DNA of 64,000 nt from Shuttleworthia sp045545575 (GTDB lineage: Bacteria; Bacillota; Clostridia; Lachnospirales; Lachnospiraceae): assembly GCA_045545575.1 (NCBI GenBank), contig JAZQBE010000028.1, positions 23,852-87,851 of the forward strand, read 5' to 3'. A program made the translations under genes and the position numbers. Under the pieces are notes generated by a model. The model was given only the letters and a program-made list of their open reading frames with translations, did no database searches and was not told the origin of the DNA. Below, in pieces: positions 24,746-34,431 of the stretch (position 1 is its first letter; each line of letters starts with the position of its first letter).

Positions 24746-26185
24746 TTACACCACATGCGCCTTCAGCAGGTTTGTCGTTCCGGCGATGCCCAGCGGTACG
24801 CCGGCCGTCATGACGACGGTGTCTCCTTCGACGACAAAGCCTTTCTCTTCCAGCACTTCGATCGCATAGTCAAACAGCTCGTTGATGTCGCTTTTTTCCT
24901 CTAAGAGCAGCGGCGTAATGCCCCAGCACAGGTTCAGCTGCCGGCACACCTTGTCCGTCAGGCAGCCGCCGATGATCGGGCTCTGGGGGCGGTAGCGGCT
25001 GACCATCTGCGCGGTCCGGCCGGACTTCGACACCGAAACGATGCAGCGCGCGTCCAGGTCGCCGGCCATCATGCAGGCCGTGTGCGAAATGGCATCGGAA
25101 ATGCTCTCGTGGGACATCAGCGTCGCTTCGCGGTTGCGCAGCTGCTGCAGATACGGGATGTTCTTCTCCGTGCGCACCGCGATCCGGTCCATCATCTCCA
25201 CGGCCTCCACCGGATACTTACCTGCCGCCGTCTCGCCCGAAAGCATGATGGCGCTGGTGCCGTCGTAAATCGCGTTGGCCACGTCCGTCACCTCGGCACG
25301 GGTCGGCCGCGGATGCTGAATCATGGAATCAAGCATCTGCGTCGCCGTGATGACGACCTTGCTGGCGGAAACGGTCTTTTTGATGATCATCTTCTGAATG
25401 ATCGGCACTTCTTCGAGCGGGATTTCCACGCCCATGTCGCCGCGGGCCACCATCACACCGTCCGCCGCTTCGATGATGGCGTCGATGTTGTCGATGCCCT
25501 GGTTGTTTTCGATTTTCGCGATGATGCGGATATCGTCGCCGCCGTACTGGTGCAGCAGGTCGCGGATCGCCCGGATGTCGTCCGCCGTTCGCGTAAAGGA
25601 CGCCGCGATGTAATCGAAGTCGTTCTGCACGCCGAAGAGGATATCCTTCTTGTCCTTGGTGCTTAAATAGGGCATGGACAGTTCCACGTTCGGCACGTTG
25701 ACGCCCTTGCGGTTGGACACCTTGCCGCCGTTTCGGACCTCACAGGTGATGTCCGTCTCGGTCACCTTCCGGACCACCATCTCGATCAGGCCGTCGTCGA
25801 TCAGGATGTGATCGTCCGGCTTCACGTCGTCCGGCAGGTCGCCGTAGGTGATGGAGACGATCTCGGACGTGCCGGGCACGTCGCGCGTCGTCAGCGTAAA
25901 GGTCTGGCCGGGCTCCAGGAACACCGGGCCGTTTTCAAAGGTCTTTAAGCGGATTTCCGGACCCTTGGTGTCCAGAAGCGCCGCCACCGGCAGCCCCAGT
26001 TTTTCCCGCACGGCCTTGAAGTGCTCCAGGCGGGCCAGCTGTTCGGAATGCTCCCCGTGGGAAAAGTTGAAGCGGGCAACGTTCATGCCGGCTTTCATTA
26101 CTTTTTCAAGCACGCCTTCCTGGTCTGTGGCGGGGCCCAGCGTGCAGATGATTTTGGTTTTGCGTCGGTACGGTTTTTTCTTCAT
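24746..26185 (-). CDS. pyk: Pyruvate kinase
   Basis: Glycolytic enzyme making pyruvate and ATP from phosphoenolpyruvate. At 479 residues it has the standard length, without the extra C-terminal PEP-utilisation domain of some Bacillota enzymes. TKIICTLGPAT is N-terminal, NVARFNFSHG carries the substrate Arg, and DTKGPEIR and AKIENNQGIDNIDAII hold the catalytic Lys and metal-binding Glu. MVARGDMGVEIP and TATQMLDSMI are near residue 300. The C-terminal allosteric domain follows. The ATG at 26185 is chosen because GAGAGGGA precedes it and family members start at MKKKxxRKTKI. Confidence 0.97.
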   Translation of the reverse strand: MKKKPYRRKTKIICTLGPATDQEGVLEKVMKAGMNVARFNFSHGEHSEQLARLEHFKAVREKLGLPVAALLDTKGPEIRLKTFENGPVFLEPGQTFTLTTRDVPGTSEIVSITYGDLPDDVKPDDHILIDDGLIEMVVRKVTETDITCEVRNGGKVSNRKGVNVPNVELSMPYLSTKDKKDILFGVQNDFDYIAASFTRTADDIRAIRDLLHQYGGDDIRIIAKIENNQGIDNIDAIIEAADGVMVARGDMGVEIPLEEVPIIQKMIIKKTVSASKVVITATQMLDSMIQHPRPTRAEVTDVANAIYDGTSAIMLSGETAAGKYPVEAVEMMDRIAVRTEKNIPYLQQLRNREATLMSHESISDAISHTACMMAGDLDARCIVSVSKSGRTAQMVSRYRPQSPIIGGCLTDKVCRQLNLCWGITPLLLEEKSDINELFDYAIEVLEEKGFVVEGDTVVMTAGVPLGIAGTTNLLKAHVV

Positions 26186-26206
26186 GGATTCCCTCTCCAT
26201 ATGGAC

Positions 26207-26255
26207 AAAAAAATGCGGCACCATAATAGTACCGCATCTAAATCCGGTTGTGCAA
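26207..26255 (-). promoter_or_regulatory. htrA terminator overlapping the pyk promoter
   Basis: On the minus strand a 9-bp hairpin (26213-26221 with 26229-26237, one wobble) is followed by seven T (26207-26213), a good terminator for htrA. Its loop and arm also contain TACTAT (26226-26231), with TTGCAC (26250-26255) 18 bases upstream, a plausible pyk promoter. A transcript starting there would lack the hairpin's 5' arm and so escape termination. Confidence 0.6.
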
Positions 26256-26272
26256 GACTCATTTCGCCGCGT

Positions 26273-27850
26273 TTACTGCTGCGGAACGGCTTTCAGGGTG
26301 ACCGTAACGGTTTCTTCCTCTTCATAATCCGTATTCCAGGAGGAATAGACGATTTCGATCTCATCCCCCGGTTTCTTTGACGTAATGTACTCTTTCACCG
26401 CATCCATGGACGCGACCGCGTCGCCGTCAATGGAAAGAATCACGTCGCCGCGGTTTAAGCCGGCTTCATCTGCCGCGCTGCCGCGGATCACGCGGGAAAC
26501 ATACACGCCGGTGGGCATGCTGTACTGCTCGGCGGTCTGCTCGTCCAGATCCATGCCGTAGATGCCCAGGTACGCCGTGCCGGGCTCGAGCGTGCTTCCG
26601 CCGTTCTCCGCAAAGCTCTCCTCCGGCACGCCGCCTTCGGTCAGCCGGTCAATGATCTCTTTGGCCTCCGTAATCGGCATGGCGTAGCCCATGCCCTCCA
26701 CGCTGGTATCGGAGTACTTGGCCGAAACGATGCCCACCACTTCGCCGCGCATGTTCAAGAGCGCGCCGCCGCTGTTGCCGGGGTTCACCGCCGCGTCTGT
26801 CTGGATCAGCATGTTGCTGATTTCGGTGCCGTCTTCATTCTGCAGCGTCACTTCGCGGTCCTTCGCGCTGATGTAGCCGACCGTCACGGACTGGCCGTAG
26901 CCGAGGGCGTTGCCGATCACAATGGCGCCCTGGCCGACGATCAGGTCGTCCGAATTGCCGATCACGGCCATGCGGATCTCGCCGAGGGTCTCCTCGGACA
27001 CGTCGGAAAGCCGGACGGCAACGACGGCCAGGTCATGTTCCGGATCCGTGCCGACGATGGCGGCTGCCACACTGCTGTCATCGCAGAAGGTGATAGTCAG
27101 CTCGTTCGCGTTGGCCACCACGTGGTTGTTCGTGGCGATGTAGATGTATTCGTCATCCTCGCTGATAATGATGCCGCTGCCGGCCGAGGGCAGTTCATAG
27201 GTGCGAAGCTGGCCGAAAAAGCTGCGGTACTGGATCAGGGAAATATTGCTCACCTGCACGATGGACGGCAGCGTCTCCTGCGCGATCTCGGACACGTCCG
27301 TCGCAAGCGTCACCTGCGACACCGGGGTGCTCTCCACCACACCGTCCTCATTGCTGTCCGCCGCCGGAATCGTCGTCTCGATCTTCTGCGGCTCTTCCTG
27401 TTCCTTTGCCGGGGCGTCTGATCCGCCGGAAAAGCCGACCCCGCCCACAAAGCGGAGCATCAGACCGGCCACCAGGCCGAAGACCAGCGCCAGCGCCACC
27501 GTGCGCAGCAGCTTGCGTCCGAAGGAATCCGGGTTCGTCTCTTTCGGCGTCTTCTTTTTGTTTTCGTCCGCGTAGGGACTGTAGACCGCGTCGCTGTGAT
27601 AGGCCGCCCGGTAGGACGCGGAGGCGTCGCTGGCCGCGCTGTACTCACCGGTGTAGGTCGTGTTCGTATAGGCGGTGCTGCCTAAAGGCGCTGTCTCCGG
27701 TTCCGGAACGTCTTCCGAAGTCTCCGGCACATCCGGGGTTTCCGTTTCTTCCGGGACGTCGATGTCTTCCGGTTCCGGAACGTCCGTGATCGGCTCTTCC
27801 GGGATCGGATCGTTTTCTGTGTTGAAGTATTCGTCGTTTTCGTATGCCAT
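26273..27850 (-). CDS. htrA: Membrane-anchored HtrA/DegP-family serine protease
   Basis: A 525-residue surface quality-control protease. An acidic Pro/Glu-rich cytoplasmic tail (1-55), a linker and one transmembrane segment (about 114-137) precede a trypsin-like domain with His243 (ATNNHVVAN), Asp273 (DPEHDLAVV) and Ser360 (NPGNSGGALL). A single PDZ domain follows (about 415-510, GVYVSRVIRGSAADEAGL). All catalytic residues are present. It is the Gram-positive HtrA layout, with the protease outside the cell. The gene lies beside, but is separated by a terminator from, the DUF5648-protein operon; substrates may include those exported proteins. GGAGG precedes the ATG. Confidence 0.95.
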   Translation of the reverse strand: MAYENDEYFNTENDPIPEEPITDVPEPEDIDVPEETETPDVPETSEDVPEPETAPLGSTAYTNTTYTGEYSAASDASASYRAAYHSDAVYSPYADENKKKTPKETNPDSFGRKLLRTVALALVFGLVAGLMLRFVGGVGFSGGSDAPAKEQEEPQKIETTIPAADSNEDGVVESTPVSQVTLATDVSEIAQETLPSIVQVSNISLIQYRSFFGQLRTYELPSAGSGIIISEDDEYIYIATNNHVVANANELTITFCDDSSVAAAIVGTDPEHDLAVVAVRLSDVSEETLGEIRMAVIGNSDDLIVGQGAIVIGNALGYGQSVTVGYISAKDREVTLQNEDGTEISNMLIQTDAAVNPGNSGGALLNMRGEVVGIVSAKYSDTSVEGMGYAMPITEAKEIIDRLTEGGVPEESFAENGGSTLEPGTAYLGIYGMDLDEQTAEQYSMPTGVYVSRVIRGSAADEAGLNRGDVILSIDGDAVASMDAVKEYITSKKPGDEIEIVYSSWNTDYEEEETVTVTLKAVPQQ

Positions 27851-27960
27851 GATGAAACCTCCATGTGTGTTTTTGTTTTATGCCCCATAGTCTACGGTTC
27901 ATTTGTGGCAAAATTGTGTCCAAACCGGGACAAATACGTGAACGGTACTTAAAACGAAAC

Positions 27961-27988
27961 AAAAAAAACGCCTGTCCTAAGACAGGCG
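27961..27988 (-). terminator. Terminator of the sugar-transferase/LCP/DUF5648 operon
   Basis: An 8-bp stem (27969-27976 with 27981-27988), a 4-base loop and eight T on the minus strand lie 30 bases after the transglutaminase-like gene. Confidence 0.88.
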
Positions 27989-28017
27989 GCCCATGCCTTG
28001 TTTTTCGAAAACCGCCT

Positions 28018-29625
28018 TTACGGATTCAATCCGTACCAGCCGATTCCCTCGTCCTCCCAGGCGCCGGAGGCGGCGTTCACGGCCCGTTCATAGGCATCTG
28101 TCGTATAGTTGTGGGTTCCGGTAATCAGGCTTTTCGCGAACTGACGGTACACGGGCACGGCCCGGTTCCGGTCGGAATACCAGCCCACACCTTCCTGATT
28201 CCATCCGATGTTCCCGAGCGTCATGTACTCGTAAGCATCCATCGTGTAATGGTGATCCGTGGAATAGGGATTGTACAGGCGGTACACCGGATCGCCCGTC
28301 TTCGGCGCATACCAGCCGATGCCTTCGTCGATCCAGCCGGCGGTGGTGATCAGCACGCGGAACTCGTAATCGTCCCCGGTGTAAAAATGCTCGTGGGTTC
28401 CCGGGTAGTACAGCCGGTGCATGCCGATGAAGCTGCCGATCCTGGGAAGGGTTCCGGGGATGGTTTCGCCGCAGTCGACACAGGTAAACACAATCCTCCC
28501 TTCAGCCTGCGCCGTGGCCGCCGCCGTCACCCTTCCGCCGTCCCACGTGTGGGTATGGGTGTGGCGGAAGTAGTCGTCCAGGGTGTGAAGACACGGCGGC
28601 CGGTGAAACACCGCCCAGAAGTCTTCCGGCACGTGCGATCCGCTGACGCCCGCCAGCCGGTCGTATTCCAGCAGCATTTCATCGGTAATACAGAAAAAGT
28701 TGTCGTCCACACCCCAGCCCTGGTCCGCCCAGGTCAGGTCCACGGCATACCAGTTGCCGTCGTCCAGGCACACCTGGTTCCACTCGTGGCCGCGACTGGT
28801 GATGCAGACCGTCTCCACGCCTGCGGCGTTTAAGATCGCCGCGTAGGCCTCGGAATAGGCCGCGCAGACCCCGCGGCCCTCCAGCAGGGCAGCGTAGACG
28901 GACTGGTCATAGTGGGAGTTCTCGTACCTCATCTCCGCGGCCAGGCTGTCGAAAACCGCCCGTGCTTTTTCGAGCTTGCCGTGTACGGCATCGGCCTTTT
29001 CCCGATAGTACAGGATCTTTTCGAGCACCACGTCCGCCGCCTGGCGGCGGGCGGCGCCGGAAGCGAATTCCGGATAGCAGTGAAACGACACGCCGTGGAT
29101 CGTTGTGTGCCCGTGCATGGTGGCCGAGAGGGAGAACCCGTTGCTGATGAAGAAAAACTCCGGCTCGTTGTACAGGAACTGATAGGCGATATTCTCCGCC
29201 TCCTCCCCGGTCAGCGCGGTGTATACCGCCGGTGTGTATGCGTCCTTTCCGTCGTATTCCAGATCCTCCGAGCCGCACAGCACCATCATCAGTGTCCCGT
29301 ACAGGCTGTCGTAAAACGCCTGTTCCTCTGACGTCATCCGGCTGCGCCAGTAACGGCCGCCGGAGCAGGCGTTCCACAGATCGCGCTCCGCGATGACGGC
29401 CTTGTAGGTGCGGACGGAGGCTTTCCGCGCATACTCCTCCGCCGACGGCCCGAGGTCTTCGCCCGTGACGTATTCGATAACCGGCTGTTCCCTGCCGCCG
29501 GTGTTCACTTCCGCATACACAGACGGCGCCGGCGCGACCGGCGGCGTCAGCAGAGAACAAAAAAGGGCAGCCGCAAGCCCGAAAGCCTGCAGCGCCCCAA
29601 AGAATCGGTTGTGATTCCGCTTCAT
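28018..29625 (-). CDS. Secreted transglutaminase-like protein with three DUF5648-type repeats
   Basis: A 535-residue exported protein. A signal sequence (about 1-38) is followed by a helical region and a transglutaminase/protease core with an intact triad: Cys254 in GRGVCAAYSEAYAAIL, His280 in SRGHEWNQV and Asp295 in WYAVDLTWAD. A CxxC (FTCVDCGE) precedes the C-terminal module. That module is three ~45-residue repeats (about 403-535) marked EHFYT, DHHYT and HNYTT, each ending in a GxGWY-type motif, which I recognise as DUF5648-like. The core may crosslink or cleave surface proteins, and the repeats may anchor it to the wall or glycan. It starts one base after the upstream gene's stop codon. 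Confidence 0.85.
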   Translation of the reverse strand: MKRNHNRFFGALQAFGLAAALFCSLLTPPVAPAPSVYAEVNTGGREQPVIEYVTGEDLGPSAEEYARKASVRTYKAVIAERDLWNACSGGRYWRSRMTSEEQAFYDSLYGTLMMVLCGSEDLEYDGKDAYTPAVYTALTGEEAENIAYQFLYNEPEFFFISNGFSLSATMHGHTTIHGVSFHCYPEFASGAARRQAADVVLEKILYYREKADAVHGKLEKARAVFDSLAAEMRYENSHYDQSVYAALLEGRGVCAAYSEAYAAILNAAGVETVCITSRGHEWNQVCLDDGNWYAVDLTWADQGWGVDDNFFCITDEMLLEYDRLAGVSGSHVPEDFWAVFHRPPCLHTLDDYFRHTHTHTWDGGRVTAAATAQAEGRIVFTCVDCGETIPGTLPRIGSFIGMHRLYYPGTHEHFYTGDDYEFRVLITTAGWIDEGIGWYAPKTGDPVYRLYNPYSTDHHYTMDAYEYMTLGNIGWNQEGVGWYSDRNRAVPVYRQFAKSLITGTHNYTTDAYERAVNAASGAWEDEGIGWYGLNP

Positions 29626-29626
29626 C

Positions 29627-30547
29627 TTACTTTACTCCGAACCAGCCGATGCCTTCGTCGAGCCAGGCTCCGCCGGCGGCGTTGACCGCCCGCTCGTAGT
29701 CATCGGTGGTGTAGTTGTGCCGGCCCGTCGGCAGCGACGGCGCAAACTGGCGGTACACCGGCACCTGCTCGTTGGGATCGGAATACCAGCCCACGCCCTC
29801 ATAGGTCCAGCCGCCCTCGACGAGCACATCGCGCTCGTATTTGTCCCGGGTGTAGTGATGCTCGCCGTCGTAGGGATTGAACAGGCGGTACACCGGAACG
29901 CTGCTCGTCCGCGGCGCAGTCCAGCCGATGCCTTCGTCGTTCCAGCCGTTCTGCGTCGTCAGCACGTTTTTCTCATACTCGTCCGCCGTGTAGAAATGCT
30001 CGTGATTGCCCGGGTAATACAGGCGGTACATCGGGATCTTCGCCGGCCGGTCGTCCTTTTTGACCGTAATCCGGGCGTAGATTTCCGATGTGCGGACCCT
30101 GTCGTCCGTCGTTTCGTAATCGCCGTTCCAGGAGCTGACAAACGCGACGGCCACATAGTTTCCGGGATCGACGTCCGAGGTGTCCCAGTCCGCGATCCAG
30201 TGAATCACGCTTTTCCCGGCAAACCGGGCCTCGGTGTTTTCTTTGTACAGGTCCTGGCGGTCCTGGATGGTCAGATCCGCGTAACCGGCATCGTCGTCCG
30301 TATTCTCGCGGTAGATAAACAGCAGCGCGTTTTCCACCTCATAATCGCCCCGGGTCAGTTCGAACTGGAACGCCGCAAGCTGTCCCTGGTACACCGTGAT
30401 GCCGTTGAGGTCAAAGCCGCCGATGGCCTTGATGGTCGGAACCACCGCCGCCTTCGCGGAACGCGCCGGCACGACGGCCGCCGCAAGAAGCATCACCGCG
30501 GCCAACAGCAGCGCGCGAATCCTTTTTCCCCTGTTTGTTCCCCTCAC
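29627..30547 (-). CDS. Secreted Ig-like plus DUF5648-repeat protein
   Basis: A 306-residue protein with a signal peptide (about 1-33, ending near ARSAKA). A beta-rich domain (about 35-165) contains VYQGQLAAFQFELTRGDYE, and three DUF5648-type repeats follow (about 173-306; EHFYT, EHHYT, HNYTT). I choose a GTG start at 30547 because AAAGGAGG lies seven bases before it; an in-frame start at 30592 inside the upstream LCP gene has no such site. The N-terminal domain resembles that of the duplicated pair at 48.7-51.0 kb. Function unknown; probably surface-attached. It lies between LCP and the transglutaminase gene in one operon. Confidence 0.8.
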   Translation of the reverse strand: MRGTNRGKRIRALLLAAVMLLAAAVVPARSAKAAVVPTIKAIGGFDLNGITVYQGQLAAFQFELTRGDYEVENALLFIYRENTDDDAGYADLTIQDRQDLYKENTEARFAGKSVIHWIADWDTSDVDPGNYVAVAFVSSWNGDYETTDDRVRTSEIYARITVKKDDRPAKIPMYRLYYPGNHEHFYTADEYEKNVLTTQNGWNDEGIGWTAPRTSSVPVYRLFNPYDGEHHYTRDKYERDVLVEGGWTYEGVGWYSDPNEQVPVYRQFAPSLPTGRHNYTTDDYERAVNAAGGAWLDEGIGWFGVK

Positions 30548-30588
30548 TTCAAACCTCCTTTGAGACTGCCGATGCGCAGGGTGCGGCG

Positions 30589-31680
30589 TCAATAGCCGTA
30601 ATCCAGCGCGCTGGACTCATTAAACCCGGAATTGTTCACGATCCGGCTGCTTAACGCCAGCACCTCTTCCGACGGGATATACCCTTCGGTCCCGTAGAGA
30701 TAGGCGTGCAGATCCGCAACGTTTGTCGCAAGCGTACACGGCACCACGACGCTGCCGGCGCTGCCGAGTGTGCCCGAGCGCATCGCAAACGGGAAGCCGT
30801 GGGTGTCCACGATGCTGTAGTCCATCATATGGGACGCGAGCCCTAAGATGTCGCCGAGGTTTAAGTTGGTGGAGATCTCCGGGAACACAGCGTTTAAGAC
30901 ATCGTTGGCCTGCAGGATGTTCATGTGCTTGATCTTGTCGACGATCAGCTGAATGACCATACGCTGGCGCTCCGCGCGGCGGAAATCGTTGCCGGCCGTG
31001 TATCGGACACGGCAGTAGGAAACGACCTGGATGCCGTCAAAGTGCTGAGGCTCCGGGCTTCCGTGCACTTCGCTCGAGGTGCGTCCCACGTTTTCTTCCA
31101 CGAAATGGATGTAGGAATTGTTCATATGGTAGGCTTCGTCGTCATCGATGACGAAGTCCAGGCCGCCGAGAACGTCGACGACGTCGGCCAGGGCCTTAAA
31201 GTCCACCGCCACGTAGTCCTGGATATTTAAGTCCAGGTTGTCGTTGAGCATCTGGATCGCGCCCTGCACCCCGCCGAAGCTGTAGGCGGCGTTGCACTTG
31301 CGCAGCGTGCCGTTCACATCCAGATAGGTGTCGCGGTAGACCGACACGATCTTCACTTCCTTCGTGTCGTTGTTGATCACGGCCACCATGATGCTGTCCG
31401 AACGGCTGCCCTCGCCGTAGTCGCCCTGGGTGCGGTTGTCCGAGCCGAACAGGGCGATCGTCATGAAGCCCTTTAAGCGCTCCTCCGTCTCCGGGGTCAG
31501 CTTGTTCACCCGGATCGGATCCAGCTCGTCAAAGTGAATCATATCCAGCTTCGAGAAACCGTAAATGCCGACGAGCGCCACTGCCAGAAGCAGGGACTGC
31601 AGAATCAGTCCGAGGACGCGCAGACGGCGGCGCCTTCTGCCGACGGATGACTTCTGTGCGGTTGCTGTGTCCTTAGCCAT
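30589..31680 (-). CDS. LytR-CpsA-Psr (LCP) family glycopolymer ligase
   Basis: LCP proteins move polyprenyl-linked glycopolymers (teichoic acid, capsule) onto peptidoglycan outside the membrane. This 363-residue protein has a short Arg-rich cytoplasmic start, a membrane segment (about 22-43) and the LCP domain (about 95-250). SRSDSIMVAVI, VSVYRDTYLDV and the Arg-rich VRYTAGNDFRRAERQR are the pyrophosphate-binding residues of the family. It lies 34 bases after the sugar-phosphate transferase gene and upstream of two secreted DUF5648 proteins, so initiation and wall transfer of a surface glycan look co-transcribed. AGGAG precedes the ATG. Confidence 0.93.
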   Translation of the reverse strand: MAKDTATAQKSSVGRRRRRLRVLGLILQSLLLAVALVGIYGFSKLDMIHFDELDPIRVNKLTPETEERLKGFMTIALFGSDNRTQGDYGEGSRSDSIMVAVINNDTKEVKIVSVYRDTYLDVNGTLRKCNAAYSFGGVQGAIQMLNDNLDLNIQDYVAVDFKALADVVDVLGGLDFVIDDDEAYHMNNSYIHFVEENVGRTSSEVHGSPEPQHFDGIQVVSYCRVRYTAGNDFRRAERQRMVIQLIVDKIKHMNILQANDVLNAVFPEISTNLNLGDILGLASHMMDYSIVDTHGFPFAMRSGTLGSAGSVVVPCTLATNVADLHAYLYGTEGYIPSEEVLALSSRIVNNSGFNESSALDYGY

Positions 31681-31714
31681 GTTTTTTCTCCTGTGATGTC
31701 TGTTCTGCGCGGAA

Positions 31715-33175
31715 TCAGTGGGAACCTTTGCCGCAAAGCACGACGGCGACCGTTTTCAGCAGAATGCGGATGTCCAGTCCCAGGGACCAGTTCGCGATGT
31801 ATTCCGTGTCGAGGGCGACCACGTCTTCAAAATCCGTGATGTCGCTGCGGCCGGAAACCTGCCACATCCCCGTCAGACCCGGCCGGAAGGCCAGGCGTGC
31901 CTTGTGATGGTATTCGTACTGTTCAAACTCGTCTTCCGTCGGCGGCCGCGTGCCCACCAGGCTCATGTCGCCCTTTAAAACGTTCCAGAACTGGGGCAGC
32001 TCGTCGATGGAAAACTTTCGCATAAACCGGCCGATGGGAATCACGCGGGGGTCGTCGTCAAGCTTGAACATGTTGCCCTGCATCTGGTTCTTTTCCGCGA
32101 GCTCGGCCTTGCGCGCTTCCGCGTCCACGTACATGGAGCGGAACTTGTAGAACCGGAACCGCCGCCCGTTCTTGCCGATGCGGATCTGGGAAAAGAATAC
32201 CGGCCCCGGCGACTGCAGCTTGATGATGGGGGCGAAAATCAGAAACGCGATCCCGCAGATCAGAAGGCCGACGATGCTGCCGACGATGTCCATCAGCCGC
32301 TTCATGGCCAGCTGCCGCTGGTTTGCGATATGCATGCTCGTGGTCATGACCACGTAATTGCCGTAGTTTTCCAGCGTCCGGTTGGGCACCATGTGCTCCG
32401 AATGCATCAGGCTGATGTGCACCACCAGGCCGAGTTCCACAAGGGTCGCCGCGAGCGCCTCGGAGCTGGCGCGCGTGTTGCCGTCGATGTAAACCTCGTC
32501 CACCACTTCCCGGCGGACGTAGTCGAGAAACGTGTCCGCGGCGGCGACAACGGGAATCCCCTGGATCTCATCGCCGGTGCGGTCCTCGTCGACAATGCAG
32601 ATGCCGACGACCTTGAAATCCACCATCCGGTTGTGGCCGATCTCCGAAACGCAGCGCTCCACGTTGGAGGACTCGGCCACGATGATCATGCGGTTCTTGT
32701 TTTTGTCCTGCAGCTTGCGCCAGCGCACCGCGCGCTTTAAGATCACGCGCCCGCCGTACTCGGCCACGATCGAGGTGGCGAAGTAAACGAACAGCAGGGT
32801 ACGGGAATAGAACAGCGACTGCTGCGTTCCGTACAGGTACACCAGAAATCCGCCGAAGACGATGGCGCAGTGCATGATGGTGTGACGCAGCTCCTGGTAT
32901 TTGTTCCGGCGCAGAATGCCGGTGTAGCTTTCCGTGAAAAAGACGACCGCGACGTCGATCAGGAAAATGACCACCGCCATGCGCCCGTACAGCGCGCCGG
33001 TTGCCATCACGGTCACTTCGCCCATCGCGTCCGTAATGCCGATCAGCTCCCGCACGCTGTCAAATCCGTGGAAGCGGACCAGATATGCCACAAGCAGCGC
33101 CAGCTCCTGCGCGAGAATGTCTACAATCGTGAAGTCCAGGTGCTTCAGCCAGCTGTGCTCAGCTTTCTTATACAT
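31715..33175 (-). CDS. Polyprenyl-phosphate sugar-1-phosphate transferase (initiating glycosyltransferase)
   Basis: A 486-residue membrane enzyme of the WbaP/WcaJ type that puts the first sugar-phosphate onto undecaprenyl phosphate. It has about four N-terminal transmembrane helices, a CoA-binding-like middle domain (about 150-290) and a C-terminal bacterial sugar transferase domain. Signatures include SPGPVFFSQIRIGKNGRRFRF, YKFRSMYVDAE, DELPQFWNVLKGDMSLVG, TRPP and RPGLTGMWQVSGRS. The sugar donor, often UDP-Glc, UDP-Gal or UDP-GlcNAc derivatives, cannot be set. It is encoded 20 bases after the UDP-sugar pyrophosphorylase, which may supply its substrate. Confidence 0.93.
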   Translation of the reverse strand: MYKKAEHSWLKHLDFTIVDILAQELALLVAYLVRFHGFDSVRELIGITDAMGEVTVMATGALYGRMAVVIFLIDVAVVFFTESYTGILRRNKYQELRHTIMHCAIVFGGFLVYLYGTQQSLFYSRTLLFVYFATSIVAEYGGRVILKRAVRWRKLQDKNKNRMIIVAESSNVERCVSEIGHNRMVDFKVVGICIVDEDRTGDEIQGIPVVAAADTFLDYVRREVVDEVYIDGNTRASSEALAATLVELGLVVHISLMHSEHMVPNRTLENYGNYVVMTTSMHIANQRQLAMKRLMDIVGSIVGLLICGIAFLIFAPIIKLQSPGPVFFSQIRIGKNGRRFRFYKFRSMYVDAEARKAELAEKNQMQGNMFKLDDDPRVIPIGRFMRKFSIDELPQFWNVLKGDMSLVGTRPPTEDEFEQYEYHHKARLAFRPGLTGMWQVSGRSDITDFEDVVALDTEYIANWSLGLDIRILLKTVAVVLCGKGSH

Positions 33176-33195
33176 GCCTTTTCCTCACTGGAAAC

Positions 33196-34431
33196 CTACA
33201 GTTCGACGCCTTCCGCCAGCAAGAGCTCCCGGGCGGAATCCAGCGAATCCACGCCGTGCAGGTTCTTGATCGGCGCAAATTCGTGTCCGCGCTCTACTTC
33301 GTAGGGCAGGGTGTCCTCCATCATCGCGACCAGATCCACGGCCAGGGTCTCAAATTTATAGCCGTTCGGCTCCGTCGGAGACACCGGATTTCCCGCCTCG
33401 TCCAGGCAGGGGATCTTCTTTTCCACGACGTGCACCGGCATGCGGTTCCGCATGACTTCTTCCAGTTTCTCCACGCGGAAGAGGTAGTTTAAGATCACGC
33501 CGAAGGCGTAGATCCAGTCGCCCTTCGCGTCTTTGGACTCGGCGATTTCAGGCGTCAGCTCGTAGTATTCGACCACGGCCGGCACGCCGTCCTCGGCGCA
33601 GATGACCCCCATCTTTTCGTAGGCGTCGACCTTACGCACGCACTTCGATCCGCTGTTTTTGCCGGAGAGAATCGTCGCGCCCACGAACGCGGGATCCGCG
33701 ATCCGCTGCATGACGTTGTCCACCGCGAAAATGTTCAGCCACTCCACACCGCGGGTGTGCAGGTCCTCGAGCAGGCCCGCCTTCGCCAGGGACGAGAACC
33801 AGCCGCCGTTGCCGTTCGGGGACGTTGCCAGACGGCCGGGTTCCTCTAAAAGGATCTTCCCGTCGTAGCCGACGGCCACGGCCATCTCCTGCCGGTAGAA
33901 CTTCACGTCTGCCGCCGGATAGCCGAAATAATCGTGCTCTTCAAAGAACGAGACCGTATCGTCGTGGTTTTTCTCGCTGGTCATGATATAAAGCGGAACC
34001 GACACCCCGGCCTGCGCGGTCACGTCCTGCAGGTTCTGAATCAGACGCTCAAACAGGTAGAGCGTCTTCGTGATGCCGACGTTTAATTCACCCTTCGGCT
34101 TGTCGAGGCCCAGACGCGTCCCCATGCCGCCGGCCAGGAGCACCGCGCCCACCTTGCCTGCGCGGATCGCGGCCAGACCGGCTTCGGTGAATTCCTCTTT
34201 GCGCGCGCGGATCTCGGGGATCTCCACAGCCGGGATCGGCGTCACCACGCCGAGTTCCTTTTTCGCCTCGTCTTTCGACGCGCCGGCTAAGGCCACCACG
34301 TCCCAGTCGATGGCTTCGATCTGTGCCAGCAGCGCTTCCTGCTGCGCGGCCGTCAGGCTGTCGTAAAAACGCAGGACATGGGCCTGGCCCTTCTCCTGAA
34401 GCAGTGTCTGTGCCTGTTCGAATGTAAGCAT
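33196..34431 (-). CDS. UDP-sugar pyrophosphorylase (UDPGP/UAP1-like)
   Basis: A 411-residue nucleotidyltransferase of the eukaryote-like UDPGP family, which makes UDP-GlcNAc or UDP-hexose from sugar-1-phosphate and UTP. The nucleotide loop is VLLAGGMGTRLGLDKPKG near residue 100. GRLATSPNGNGGWF carries the uracil and sugar contacts and FAVDNVMQRIADP the metal-binding Asp. This differs from the usual bacterial GalU or GlmU. It opens the operon with the initiating sugar transferase and LCP protein. Whether it prefers GlcNAc-1-P, GalNAc-1-P or Glc-1-P cannot be decided here. Confidence 0.85.
   Translation of the reverse strand: MLTFEQAQTLLQEKGQAHVLRFYDSLTAAQQEALLAQIEAIDWDVVALAGASKDEAKKELGVVTPIPAVEIPEIRARKEEFTEAGLAAIRAGKVGAVLLAGGMGTRLGLDKPKGELNVGITKTLYLFERLIQNLQDVTAQAGVSVPLYIMTSEKNHDDTVSFFEEHDYFGYPAADVKFYRQEMAVAVGYDGKILLEEPGRLATSPNGNGGWFSSLAKAGLLEDLHTRGVEWLNIFAVDNVMQRIADPAFVGATILSGKNSGSKCVRKVDAYEKMGVICAEDGVPAVVEYYELTPEIAESKDAKGDWIYAFGVILNYLFRVEKLEEVMRNRMPVHVVEKKIPCLDEAGNPVSPTEPNGYKFETLAVDLVAMMEDTLPYEVERGHEFAPIKNLHGVDSLDSARELLLAEGVEL

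Noticed and set aside
24463..24813. Open frames across the palindrome block between GH3 and pyk
   Set aside because: They run straight through the hairpins and reflect repeat sequence in both directions. No ribosome site or known protein pattern.
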